Shown here: piece after piece, positions 1 to 7,318 of the stretch
How the letters are laid out: each line of letters begins with the position of its first letter
Position numbering within the stretch: the stretch's first letter is position 1
NCBI GenBank assembly: GCA_964611145.1
Contig: CAZSYM010000032.1
Coordinates: 1-27,803 of the forward strand
From: WFQV01 sp964611145
GTDB taxonomy: Bacteria; Bacteroidota; Ignavibacteria; Ignavibacteriales; Melioribacteraceae
Length of the DNA stretch: 27,803 bases
Reading direction: 5' to 3'
The notes under the pieces: model-generated
What the model saw: the letters and a program-made list of their open reading frames with translations, nothing else
The model's database searches: none
Told to the model about the DNA's origin: nothing
Translations under genes and position numbers: made by a program

Positions 1-53
1 ATCTCTGCCAAAAATTTGTTATCTTTTAAAATTGTTAATTTGGAAATTGGTAT

Positions 54-1013
54 ATGGAAATCATCGAATATTCGGAGAAGTATAAGGATTTGTGGGACGA
101 ATTTGTGGAACATTCCAATAATGGAACGATGTTCCATTTGCAAAGATTTTTTGATTATCACCCGCCCGAAAGATTTAATTGGCACCATTTAATGTTTTTT
201 GATAAGGGCAAACTTGTGGCGGTATTGCCCGGCACGCTTGAAAACGGTTTGTTTGAATCTCCAATTGGAGCAAGTTACGGTTCACTCGTAACCAAGGATA
301 TTAAGTTTAAAGTCGCCATGGAGCTTGTTTCGGCTTTGCTGGAATATGGTAAAAAGAATGGGATAAAAGAGTTTTTGCTTACCGCGGCACCGATGATTTA
401 CGAAGATTTCCCGAATCAAAGTCTTGAATTTGCAATGCTTTGGCAAGGGTTTAATTATCAACTTCATTATATTTCCAGCGCTATTAAATTGGACCCTACG
501 CGCGATATCATTTCTCGTTTTCAAGCGACGGTAAGGCGTAATATTCGTAAGACGTTCAAAAATCCCGATATTAGAGTTGAAGTGAATGATCGTTATGACG
601 AGTTTTATCCGATATTATTGAAAAATAAAGCGCGCCACGGCGTAAAACCTACTCATTCCTTGGAGGAGCTATATCGCCTGAAAGAGCTTTTGCCCGAAAA
701 ACTCAAATTGTTTATGGTCTATTTGAAAGATAAACCTATCGGTGGCTCGTTGATGTTTTATCCGAATAAGAACGTTGCTCTTTGCTTTTATAATATGCTT
801 CTTTATGAATATGCTCAATACAAACCTATTCAACGCGTAATGTACGAAGTGGTCAAAGATGCGACGGAAAACGGTTATCGCTATGTGGATATAGGAGTTT
901 CACAAGACACAAAGGCTGAAAACCCCATGACTCCCAGCATGAGCCTGATAGATTTCAAGGAAAAATTCGATGCCAAGACGATTATGAGAAATACATTGCA
1001 AATACGTTTGTAA
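54..1013 (+). CDS. FemAB/GNAT-like acyl- or aminoacyltransferase
   Basis: A 319-residue cytosolic protein without signal peptide or membrane segments. Its layout resembles the FemAB-like GNAT family (the acetyltransferase domain of PF13480 type): an N-terminal GNAT half, then a basic stretch near residues 155-170 (FQATVRRNIRK), then a second GNAT half with KDKPIGGSLMFY and a terminal YVDIGVSQD segment. Family members transfer acyl or aminoacyl groups to peptidoglycan precursors or to cell-surface sugars; the substrate cannot be read from sequence. The start is ATG with only a weak GGA upstream, and the upstream context is cut off by the window edge. The next gene begins 5 bases after its stop, and both neighbours downstream are glycosyltransferases. 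A role in modifying an envelope glycan is therefore likely, but this is inference. Confidence 0.75.
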   Translation: MEIIEYSEKYKDLWDEFVEHSNNGTMFHLQRFFDYHPPERFNWHHLMFFDKGKLVAVLPGTLENGLFESPIGASYGSLVTKDIKFKVAMELVSALLEYGKKNGIKEFLLTAAPMIYEDFPNQSLEFAMLWQGFNYQLHYISSAIKLDPTRDIISRFQATVRRNIRKTFKNPDIRVEVNDRYDEFYPILLKNKARHGVKPTHSLEELYRLKELLPEKLKLFMVYLKDKPIGGSLMFYPNKNVALCFYNMLLYEYAQYKPIQRVMYEVVKDATENGYRYVDIGVSQDTKAENPMTPSMSLIDFKEKFDAKTIMRNTLQIRL

Positions 1014-1018
1014 GTATT

Positions 1019-2137
1019 ATGGCAAAGCGCAAAAAAGTTTGTATGGCTCTTTTGGGCAACGCTTATTATGATTCCCGAATTCTTAATTTTTATGATTCTC
1101 TTACCGGATTGGGATTTGATGTTCGAATTGTTTCTTTTGAATGGTTCCCTCGTGCCATGCCTTCCCGAAGAGAAAATATCAAGGTTTTTAAGTTAAAGAA
1201 GTTTAAGCCCACGATAATTTTCTATCTTGCTTTTTATTCGATTCTATTGAAGGAATTTCTTTTTGAATCTTGTGATTATTTTTTTGCGGAAGACGTGTTT
1301 GTTTTGCCCTTCGCGGCTTTTTTGAAAAAGTTGAGAAATTTCAAGCTTGTTTACGATAGCCGTGAATTGTATCCTTTTCTTGCGGGCTTACGAAATAAGA
1401 CTAAAAATCAAGCGCTTGTAGCGAAGGTTGAAGCCAAATTTATTCGAACGGCGGAAGTGGTGCTGGTTACGGGAGTGCTTGATGCCGAGTTTTTAAGGGA
1501 TTATTATGCTTTGCAAAATATAGTTGTGCAGAGAAACTTGCCTCGCAAAACGGGGATTTCTCCTGTAGATTTGCGTAAAAAGTTCGGAATAAGCAAAGAG
1601 GAGAAAATACTTGTCTATCAGGGCGTTTTGCAAGAGGGGCGGGGGATTGAATTGATAATAAAGGCGCTGAAACATCTCTCCAAAATTCGTTTTGTCATTT
1701 TTGGCGAGGGCGTCGCTAAGGGAAAATTTGAAAGATTGGCGCGGGAAAACAATGCGGAGGGAAAAATTGTTTTTGCCGGAAGTATCCCGTATGACGAACT
1801 TTTGAATTACACTGCTGGCGCGGATTTGGGTGTCGCTTTGATTGAGAATGTGAGTAAAAGTTATTATTACGCTCTCCCGAATAAATTGTTCGAGTATATT
1901 GCGGCGGGGGTGCCCGTTGTCGCTTCCGATTTACCTCAAATGAAACAAGTGATCGAGAAATATCGAGTGGGAGAAATTGTTAAAGATACGAATGAAATCT
2001 CGCTTGCAAAAGCTTTCGAAGAATTATTGGCGGATGAAACGAGATTGAACGAATATAAAGTAAATTGTCGAAAAGCCTACGAGGAATTGAATTGGGAGAA
2101 AGAATTTCTGAATAATAAAGGGGCAATAATTGAGTAG
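1019..2137 (+). CDS. Glycosyltransferase family 4 (GT-B fold)
   Basis: A 372-residue GT-B enzyme expected to move a sugar from a nucleotide-sugar donor onto a growing surface glycan at the cytoplasmic face of the membrane. The N-terminal Rossmann domain has KVCMALLGNAYYDSRI and a YDSRELYPF segment. The C-terminal domain starts near residue 195 with EKILVYQGVLQEGRGIE and carries the donor-binding signature PNKLFEYIAAGVPVVAS near residues 287-303, where Glu and the following small residues contact the nucleotide sugar in the GT4 family. The ATG lies 5 bases after the preceding stop and has no clear Shine-Dalgarno, so translation is probably coupled. Its stop overlaps the TTG start of the next gene by 8 bases. 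Donor and acceptor are unknown. Confidence 0.85.
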   Translation: MAKRKKVCMALLGNAYYDSRILNFYDSLTGLGFDVRIVSFEWFPRAMPSRRENIKVFKLKKFKPTIIFYLAFYSILLKEFLFESCDYFFAEDVFVLPFAAFLKKLRNFKLVYDSRELYPFLAGLRNKTKNQALVAKVEAKFIRTAEVVLVTGVLDAEFLRDYYALQNIVVQRNLPRKTGISPVDLRKKFGISKEEKILVYQGVLQEGRGIELIIKALKHLSKIRFVIFGEGVAKGKFERLARENNAEGKIVFAGSIPYDELLNYTAGADLGVALIENVSKSYYYALPNKLFEYIAAGVPVVASDLPQMKQVIEKYRVGEIVKDTNEISLAKAFEELLADETRLNEYKVNCRKAYEELNWEKEFLNNKGAIIE

Positions 2138-3164
2138 CAACTCGCCGAAAAGAGTTTTAATAGTGCGCCCGGATAGGCTTGGAGATGTTGTCCTGGCAAC
2201 TCCGTTGCCTAGAGAAATCAAAAGAAGTTTTCCCGATTCTTTTGTTGCCGTGATGATTAGGAGTTATGCCGCTCCTGTTTTCGAGCACAATCCATTTGTG
2301 GACGAGATTATTCTTGCCGACGATTTCCTTTCGAAGACGAAAGGTAGCTTTTGGCGTTGCCTTAAAAAATTAAGAGCGCTGGAGTTAAATCATGCTTTGA
2401 TGCTTTTACCTCATGAAAGAATAAATTATCTTTTATTTGCCGCCGGTATTAAGGTACGAGTAGGCACCGGACATAAGTTTTTTCAGTTTATAACTAATGT
2501 GAAGAGTGTTTCGCGCAATAAATATAAGCCCTTGCGTCACGAAGCCGATTATTGCATGGATTTGGCAAGGAAGATTGGGGTGGTGAGTTGGAACTATAGA
2601 ACCGAAATTTTTTTGAGTGCGGAGGAAAAACTCCGCGCCGCTGAAATTCGAAAAAGAATGGACGAGAAGAAAAAGATAATCGGTGTGCATTTTGGCTCCG
2701 GGAATTCGTGTCCCAATTTAAAGGCGGGAGAATATCTGAGATTGATTAGGCTTCTTCAAAGCGAAAAAAAATATGAAATTTTTGTTACGGATGTCGAACT
2801 GCCGCGGGAAATCGAGAAAAATCTGGAAGGCGTACATAGAGTAGGCAAAGGTTTGCGGAATTTGTTTATTGTTCTCAAAAGCTTGGATTTGTTTATTTCT
2901 TCCAGCACGGGACCCTCTCACGCGGCGGCGGCTTTGGAAGTGCCTACTCTTACGCTTTTTTGTAGATTGCCCGCCTGTTCGCCTTGGCTGTGGAGCCCGA
3001 TGGGTAACGAGGCTATTTATCTTCAGCCGGAAGAAAAGTATTGTGAAAGTAAATGTCCCCAAAATCCTAAGATTTGTAATTTTGACGACGGCGGTATAAC
3101 GGCGGAGAAAATTTTCGGAGAAATTGAGAACTATTTGTTTGAAAAAAGAAGCAATAATAATTAA
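2130..3164 (+). CDS. Glycosyltransferase family 9, heptosyltransferase-like
   Basis: A 344-residue GT9 protein of the ADP-heptose:LPS heptosyltransferase type. The N-terminus has the family opening RVLIVRPDRLGDVVLATPL. The C-terminal half has GVHFGSGNSCPNLK and the donor-site signature FISSSTGPSHAAAALEVPTLTLF. A C-terminal cysteine cluster, CESKCPQNPKIC, may bind metal or form a structural knot; its role is not known to me. The start is TTG, preceded by AAAGGGG 6 bases upstream, and overlaps the stop of the GT4 gene by 8 bases. No better ATG exists before the conserved RPDRLGD motif. The protein most likely builds lipopolysaccharide core or another surface glycan. The atpD promoter lies across its last codons. 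Confidence 0.85.
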   Translation: MSSNSPKRVLIVRPDRLGDVVLATPLPREIKRSFPDSFVAVMIRSYAAPVFEHNPFVDEIILADDFLSKTKGSFWRCLKKLRALELNHALMLLPHERINYLLFAAGIKVRVGTGHKFFQFITNVKSVSRNKYKPLRHEADYCMDLARKIGVVSWNYRTEIFLSAEEKLRAAEIRKRMDEKKKIIGVHFGSGNSCPNLKAGEYLRLIRLLQSEKKYEIFVTDVELPREIEKNLEGVHRVGKGLRNLFIVLKSLDLFISSSTGPSHAAAALEVPTLTLFCRLPACSPWLWSPMGNEAIYLQPEEKYCESKCPQNPKICNFDDGGITAEKIFGEIENYLFEKRSNNN

Positions 3165-3167
3165 ATT
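3139..3167 (+). promoter_or_regulatory. Predicted sigma-70-type promoter for atpDC
   Basis: TTGAAA at 3139-3144, a 17-base spacer, then TAAATT at 3162-3167. The -35 and spacer lie inside the last codons of the GT9 gene, and the first three bases of the -10 box are that gene's TAA stop. The predicted transcript would start near 3174 and give a leader of about 26 bases with the atpD Shine-Dalgarno. Spacing and hexamers match those seen before the glgP start in this window. Confidence 0.5.
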
Positions 3168-3199
3168 TAAAAATTATATTTATTTTTTAAGGGAGAAAA

Positions 3200-4609
3200 A
3201 TGGCAAGCAACGAAGGTGTAATTGTTCAGGTAATCGGTCCCGTCGTCGATATTGATTTCGAAGACGGATATTTACCGGAAATTTACAACGCTATTAAAAT
3301 ACCCCGTACGAATCTTGATGGCGAAGAAGAAGAATTAATCGTTGAAGTTCAGCAACACTTGGGCGAAAATCGTGTCCGCACGGTTGCAATGGATTCCACG
3401 GACGGATTGGTACGCGGAATGAAAGCAATAGATACCGGCGAACCAATTTCGATACCTGTCGGACCCGAAACTTTGGGACGCTTGATTAATGTTATCGGGC
3501 AAGGTATAGACAATCTGGGAGAAATCAAGACCAAGAAGAAATATCCCATTCACCGCCATGCCCCCGCTTTCAAGAGTTTGACTACCGCTCAGGAAATGTT
3601 CGAAACAGGTATTAAGGTTATTGACTTGCTCGAACCCTATTCGAAAGGTGGTAAAACCGGACTTTTCGGCGGTGCCGGTGTGGGAAAGACGGTTATTATT
3701 ATGGAATTGATTCATAATATTGCGAAACAGCACGGCGGTTATTCTGTGTTTGCCGGTGTGGGCGAGCGTACCCGCGAAGGGAATGACCTCTGGCTGGAAA
3801 TGAAAGAATCCGGTGTGTTGGATAAAACCGCTCTCGTGTTCGGACAGATGAACGAGCCTCCGGGAGCGAGATTGAGAGTGGGACTCACGGGATTAACAAT
3901 TGCCGAGTACTTCCGCGACGAGGAACACCGTGATGTGCTTTTGTTTATCGATAATATCTTCCGTTTTACGCAAGCCGGTTCCGAAGTTAGCGCCTTGCTG
4001 GGAAGAATGCCCTCAGCCGTGGGATATCAACCCAATCTTGCTACGGAAATGGGTGAACTCCAAGAGAGAATTACTTCTACGGAGAACGGTTCCATCACTT
4101 CCGTGCAAGCTATTTACGTACCGGCGGACGACTTGACCGACCCTGCTCCGGCAACTACTTTTTCACACTTGGATGCCACTACCGTGCTTTCAAGACAAAT
4201 TGCGGAGTTGGGTATTTATCCTGCCGTTGACCCGTTGGATTCGACCTCCAGAATTTTGGCTCCGGAAATTATCGGGGAAGAACATTATAACGTGGCTAAG
4301 AACGTTAAGGAAATTCTTCAGGCTTACAAGGATTTGCAGGATATTATCAATATACTCGGTATGGATGAACTTTCCGAAGAGGATAAAATAATCGTTAGGC
4401 GTGCCAGAAGAATACAAAGATTTTTAAGCCAACCTTTCCACGTTGCGGAGGCTTTTACGGGTACGCCCGGAACGTATGTTAAAATCGAAGATACTATTCG
4501 CGGCTTTAAGGAAATAATCGATGGTAAATACGACGATTTGCCGGAAGCCGCTTTTCTCTATGTGGGTACAATAGAAGAAGCGGTTGAAAAAGCCAAGAAA
4601 ATGAGATAA
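3200..4609 (+). CDS. atpD: ATP synthase F1 subunit beta
   Basis: The catalytic beta subunit of F1Fo ATP synthase, 469 residues, the normal length. It hydrolyses or makes ATP at the alpha/beta interfaces on the cytoplasmic side of the membrane. The N-terminal barrel begins EGVIVQVIGPVVDIDF. The P-loop GGAGVGKT is at residues 157-164. GVGERTREGNDLW supplies the catalytic glutamate, and LLFIDNIFRFTQAGSEVS holds the Walker B aspartate. PADDLTDPAPATTFSHLDATTVLSR is the family's best-known downstream motif. The ATG has a strong AAGGGAG 6 bases ahead. Only atpC follows, after 2 bases. The alpha, gamma, delta and Fo subunits are not in the window, an arrangement usual in Chlorobi and Bacteroidota relatives. 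Confidence 0.99.
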   Translation: MASNEGVIVQVIGPVVDIDFEDGYLPEIYNAIKIPRTNLDGEEEELIVEVQQHLGENRVRTVAMDSTDGLVRGMKAIDTGEPISIPVGPETLGRLINVIGQGIDNLGEIKTKKKYPIHRHAPAFKSLTTAQEMFETGIKVIDLLEPYSKGGKTGLFGGAGVGKTVIIMELIHNIAKQHGGYSVFAGVGERTREGNDLWLEMKESGVLDKTALVFGQMNEPPGARLRVGLTGLTIAEYFRDEEHRDVLLFIDNIFRFTQAGSEVSALLGRMPSAVGYQPNLATEMGELQERITSTENGSITSVQAIYVPADDLTDPAPATTFSHLDATTVLSRQIAELGIYPAVDPLDSTSRILAPEIIGEEHYNVAKNVKEILQAYKDLQDIINILGMDELSEEDKIIVRRARRIQRFLSQPFHVAEAFTGTPGTYVKIEDTIRGFKEIIDGKYDDLPEAAFLYVGTIEEAVEKAKKMR

Positions 4610-4611
4610 AA

Positions 4612-5022
4612 ATGAAAGAATTATTTGTGGAAGTAATAACGCCTTCGAAACAGGCATTTAGCGGACAAGCGAAATCCGTTACGATTCCTGGAACTGCGGG
4701 GAGCTTTCAAGTTCTTTTCAATCACGCTCCCATCCTCAGCAGTTTTGAAATAGGTGTTGTTAAGATTGTGGATACGAATTCCAAAACAATGGTTTTTGCT
4801 ACGGGAGGAGGCACGGTTGAGGTGCTGAATAATAAAGTCCTTCTCCTTGCCGAGAGTTTTGAGAGCCCTGATGAGATAGACGTTGAGAGAGCAAAAGCAG
4901 CTATGCAAAGAGCGAAAGAACGACTGGCTAAAAAGCGAGAGGAAAAAATAGACGTTGCACGCGCAGAAGCGGCGCTTAAGCGCGCGATAAATCGTCTTAA
5001 ACTCTCGGGCAATCTCAATTAA
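4612..5022 (+). CDS. atpC: ATP synthase F1 subunit epsilon
   Basis: 136 residues, the length of a full epsilon subunit. Residues 1-85 form the beta-sandwich (LFVEVITPSKQAFSGQAKSV, then PGTAGSFQVLFNHAPILSSFEIG, where GxxGxxxVLxNHAP is the family motif). Residues 90-136 are two charged, alanine-rich helices (VERAKAAMQRAKERLAKK and DVARAEAALKRAINRLKL) that can regulate ATPase activity in this family. Epsilon sits in the central stalk and links gamma to the c-ring. It follows atpD by 2 bases with only a weak ribosome site, so it is probably coupled to it. A terminator begins about 25 bases after the stop. Confidence 0.97.
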   Translation: MKELFVEVITPSKQAFSGQAKSVTIPGTAGSFQVLFNHAPILSSFEIGVVKIVDTNSKTMVFATGGGTVEVLNNKVLLLAESFESPDEIDVERAKAAMQRAKERLAKKREEKIDVARAEAALKRAINRLKLSGNLN

Positions 5023-5044
5023 GAAAAAAGACGAGTGGATAATT

Positions 5045-5073
5045 AAAAAAGGCTCCTTCCGGGAGCCTTTTTC
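5045..5073 (+). terminator. Rho-independent terminator after atpC, likely bidirectional
   Basis: GGCTCC (5051-5056) pairs with GGAGCC (5062-5067) around a 5-base loop, followed by a T run. A run of six A precedes the left arm and can extend the stem. In the other direction the A run becomes a U tract, so the same hairpin can also end the convergent 97-residue gene, whose stop is at 5089. Confidence 0.9.
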
Positions 5074-5088
5074 TTTTGGGGTATGAAA

Positions 5089-5382
5089 TTATGCGGCGTT
5101 TTCTTCCGTTGCTTTCTCCGTTTCCAACTTGAAATTTACCGTCCATGTTTGCTTGTTGAGTTGTTTTAATTCGCCTGCCTCCGTTAAATCCTTCGCAAAG
5201 GCAAGTGCTAATTCTTCCGCCTCGGTATAAGAAAGCTTTTTGCCTCTTTTCAAGAAGAAAATATAAATGGCATATTGCAAGTCTCGTAAAAACATATTGG
5301 AACGGTAAATCAAAGGATATTTTTCTTTCATGAAATTAAAGAAAACCTTTTTTTCGTTTTTAAGAGTGTTTAAGAGTTTCAT
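5089..5382 (-). CDS. Unrecognised 97-residue protein
   Basis: I do not recognise this protein. It is 97 residues, without cysteine, signal peptide or clear membrane helix. Residues 1-50 are basic and aromatic-rich (NFMKEKYPLIYRSNMFLRDLQ, then AIYIFFLKRGKK) and look helical. Residues 51-70 (SYTEAEELALAFAKDLTEAG) look like a second helix, followed by a short strand (KQTWTVNFKLE) and an acidic tail. Several signs say it is a real gene: it fills the gap between two unrelated plus-strand operons, it has GGAG at a good distance from its ATG, it has a recognisable promoter, and a bidirectional terminator follows it. The overall look resembles a small winged-helix or nucleic-acid-binding fold, but that is only a guess. 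It stands alone as a one-gene unit, divergent from yicC. Confidence 0.7.
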   Translation of the reverse strand: MKLLNTLKNEKKVFFNFMKEKYPLIYRSNMFLRDLQYAIYIFFLKRGKKLSYTEAEELALAFAKDLTEAGELKQLNKQTWTVNFKLETEKATEENAA

Positions 5383-5403
5383 CTGTGCTCTCCGTATTTT
5401 TCG

Positions 5404-5432
5404 GATATAATTTATCTAAATTTTGTTAACAA
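5404..5432 (-). promoter_or_regulatory. Predicted promoter of the 97-residue gene
   Basis: Read on the minus strand: TTGTTA (5432-5427), 17 bases, TATATC (5409-5404). The transcript would start near 5397, leaving a leader of about 15 bases that holds the GGAG ribosome site. The -35 hexamer lies inside the palindrome at 5416-5438. Confidence 0.4.
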
Positions 5433-5438
5433 ATTTAG
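5416..5438. promoter_or_regulatory. Near-perfect palindrome, possible operator
   Basis: CTAAATTT and AAATTTAG flank a central GTTAAC; the left arm has one extra T. The 23-base element overlaps the -35 and spacer of the predicted minus-strand promoter, where a dimeric regulator could block or help RNA polymerase. It is AT-rich, so chance is possible. Confidence 0.4.
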
Positions 5439-5487
5439 TAAAAATAAACGATTTGTTGAGAGGGATTTTGAAATGTTAAAAAATATT

Positions 5488-5515
5488 TTGAATCGTTTTT
5501 GCTTTTAAGTATTTT
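5488..5515 (+). promoter_or_regulatory. Weak predicted promoter for yicC-gmk-rpoZ
   Basis: TTGAAT at 5488-5493, a 16-base spacer, then TATTTT at 5510-5515. A start near 5522 would give a leader of about 20 bases containing the GGAG before the yicC ATG. Each hexamer matches the consensus at only about four of six positions, and the region is AT-rich throughout. Confidence 0.3.
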
Positions 5516-5541
5516 TAAAAATTAAATTTTTTGGAGTCCCC

Positions 5542-6414
5542 ATGATTTTAAGCATGACAGGCTACGGTAAAGCCGTGGTGGAACGGGATGGTGTTTCCGT
5601 AGAGGTGGAATTAAAATCCGTCAATAGTCGCTTTCTGGATTTGTCGGTGCGTCTTCCTCGTTCCTTGTCTTCCAAAGAATTGGAGATTAGGGATATTGTG
5701 CGTTCTAAAATCAAACGGGGAAAGGTGATATTGAATATTTTTATCGATCGGCAAGTTTCGCCCGATACTCTTAATTTCAATATGGAAGCTGTCGGTGTTG
5801 TCGCGGATTTGCTGAAGGAAATGAAGGCGAAAGCGCAAATAGATAAAGATATTACTCTTCAGGATATATTAAGTTTTTCGGATTTCCTAAAGCAAGACAA
5901 AACGGAAGAAAACCCGTTGGAATATGAATTGACTCGGCAAGCTCTGGATGTGGCTTTGCAAGATTTGATTCGGATGCGTTTGAAGGAAGGTGAGGAGCTT
6001 AAAAAAGATTTGCTTAAAAGAGTTGCAACCGTAGAGGAGTATTTGAATAAAATAGAAAAACTACGGCAAGAGAGCGTGGTTGATTATTTTGCTAAATTGA
6101 AGGAGAGAACGGAAAAATTGTTCTCGGATTATAAATTTGATGAAGACCGTCTTGCAACGGAACTTGCTTTGCTTACCGAAAAAGCTGACATTACGGAAGA
6201 ATGCGTGCGGTTGAAAAGCCATATTAAAATGTTTTTGGACGTTTTGCAGAATGGAAAAGAAGCGGGAAGAAAATTAAATTTTATTCTGCAAGAGATGAAC
6301 CGAGAAACCAATACCATTAATTCCAAAACTGTTTCCACAGAAATTTCCCAGATAGGGATTGGAATTAAAGAAGAGTTGGAAAAACTTCGTGAACAGATTC
6401 AAAATGTGGAGTAG
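5542..6414 (+). CDS. yicC: YicC family endoribonuclease
   Basis: A 290-residue YicC-family protein. The N-terminal YicC domain begins ILSMTGYGKAVVERDGVSVEVE with LKSVNSRFLDLSVRLPRSL, the strongest signature of the family. The C-terminal DUF1732 domain ends with LNFILQEMNRETNTINSK, which carries the conserved glutamate and asparagine cluster. E. coli YicC has been described as an endoribonuclease linked to small-RNA turnover; the activity here is by family. Length is normal. ATG with GGAG 5 bases ahead. It is the first gene of a three-gene unit with gmk and rpoZ, an order seen widely in bacteria; its TAG is 2 bases before the gmk start. Confidence 0.95.
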   Translation: MILSMTGYGKAVVERDGVSVEVELKSVNSRFLDLSVRLPRSLSSKELEIRDIVRSKIKRGKVILNIFIDRQVSPDTLNFNMEAVGVVADLLKEMKAKAQIDKDITLQDILSFSDFLKQDKTEENPLEYELTRQALDVALQDLIRMRLKEGEELKKDLLKRVATVEEYLNKIEKLRQESVVDYFAKLKERTEKLFSDYKFDEDRLATELALLTEKADITEECVRLKSHIKMFLDVLQNGKEAGRKLNFILQEMNRETNTINSKTVSTEISQIGIGIKEELEKLREQIQNVE

Positions 6415-6416
6415 GA

Positions 6417-6992
6417 TTGAGTAGGGGAGAAAAAGGTAAATTGCTTGTGTTTTCGGCGCCAAGCGGCGGAGGAAAAACCACAATCGTTCGGTATATATTG
6501 AAAAAATTTCCCGAACTCGTCTTTTCGGTTTCCGCCACGACGCGTAAAAAACGAGCTACAGAGGTCGAAGGTAAGGATTATTTCTTTATCAGCGAGGAGG
6601 AATTTAAAAAGAAGATTGAAAACGACGAATTTGTAGAATGGGAAAAATTTTACGATTATTATTACGGTACTTTGAAAAGTTTTGTTAACGATAATTTGGC
6701 GATGGGTAAAAACGTGGTGCTGGAGCTGGACGTCAAAGGTGCGTTGAATATCCGCAAGCAATATCCCGATGCCGTACTTATTTTTATTAGCCCTCCCAGT
6801 TTGGAAATACTTAAAGAAAGATTGAAGAAAAGAAATACGGAAACGGAAGAAGATTTTAGGAAAAGAATCGAGAGAGCAGGTTGGGAAATCGAATACAGTA
6901 AATATTTTGATTATGTTATTACGAACGATGACCTGGAAAAAGCAAAACAGAAAGCCGAAGAAATTGTGAAAAAAGTAATAAATAAGGAGTAA
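6417..6992 (+). CDS. gmk: Guanylate kinase
   Basis: 191 residues. It phosphorylates GMP to GDP with ATP in the cytosol. The P-loop APSGGGKTT is at residues 14-22 (GGGK where many homologues have GAGK). The GMP-binding part has FSVSATTRKKRATEVEGKDYFFIS and FVEWEKFYDYYYGT. NVVLELDVKGALNIRKQYPDAVLIFISPPS is the Walker B region. The lid has ERLKKRNTETEEDFRKRIERA. The start is TTG, 2 bases after the yicC stop, with AGTAGGA just upstream. There is no ATG before the P-loop, so the TTG start is well supported. It is followed after 5 bases by rpoZ. Confidence 0.97.
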   Translation: MSRGEKGKLLVFSAPSGGGKTTIVRYILKKFPELVFSVSATTRKKRATEVEGKDYFFISEEEFKKKIENDEFVEWEKFYDYYYGTLKSFVNDNLAMGKNVVLELDVKGALNIRKQYPDAVLIFISPPSLEILKERLKKRNTETEEDFRKRIERAGWEIEYSKYFDYVITNDDLEKAKQKAEEIVKKVINKE

Positions 6993-6997
6993 TTAAA

Positions 6998-7285
6998 ATG
7001 GCGCTTAAACCCATTAACATTGCGGAAATTAATAAAAATGCCAACAACACATACGAGGCGGTTATAGTTGCGGCAAGAAGAGCCCGTATGATTAACGATG
7101 AAAACCGCCTTGAATTTAATACCATGTTGAGCACTCTGATTCCGCAAGAAGAAGATGAATTTGAGGAAAGGGATATTTCCGAACAAATTAAAATTTCTGT
7201 TGAATTCGAAAAACGCCCCAAACCGCATGAAATTGCTTTGGAGGAACTTCTTTCGGGGAAATTGAAATATCGCTACAAAGATTAA
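6998..7285 (+). CDS. rpoZ: DNA-directed RNA polymerase subunit omega
   Basis: 95 residues. Omega helps fold and hold the beta' subunit of RNA polymerase. The core reads NNTYEAVIVAARRARMINDENRLEF, which matches the omega helices that clasp beta', and PHEIALEELLSGKLKYR at the end matches the usual omega tail. The middle part, with PQEEDEFEERDISEQIKISVEFE, is longer and more acidic than in E. coli, as is common in FCB relatives. It is the last gene of the yicC-gmk-rpoZ unit, with GGAG at good spacing, and a terminator follows within 10 bases. The position after gmk is the classic place for rpoZ. Confidence 0.92.
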   Translation: MALKPINIAEINKNANNTYEAVIVAARRARMINDENRLEFNTMLSTLIPQEEDEFEERDISEQIKISVEFEKRPKPHEIALEELLSGKLKYRYKD

Positions 7286-7290
7286 TTTCG

Positions 7291-7316
7291 AGCCGAGCGA
7301 GAGCTCGGCTTTTTTA
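7291..7316 (+). terminator. Rho-independent terminator after rpoZ
   Basis: GCCGAGC (7292-7298) and GCTCGGC (7303-7309) form a 7-base stem, extended by an A-T pair, with a GAGA tetraloop of the stable GNRA type, followed by a run of T. It sits between the convergent rpoZ and YigZ-family genes. There is no matching T run on the minus strand, so it should stop only rpoZ transcription. Confidence 0.92.
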
Positions 7317-7318
7317 TG

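Noticed and set aside
5446..5498. AAACGATT and AATCGTTT inverted repeat before yicC
   Set aside because: The arms are 37 bases apart in a very AT-rich stretch, so a chance match is likely and no structure is convincing.
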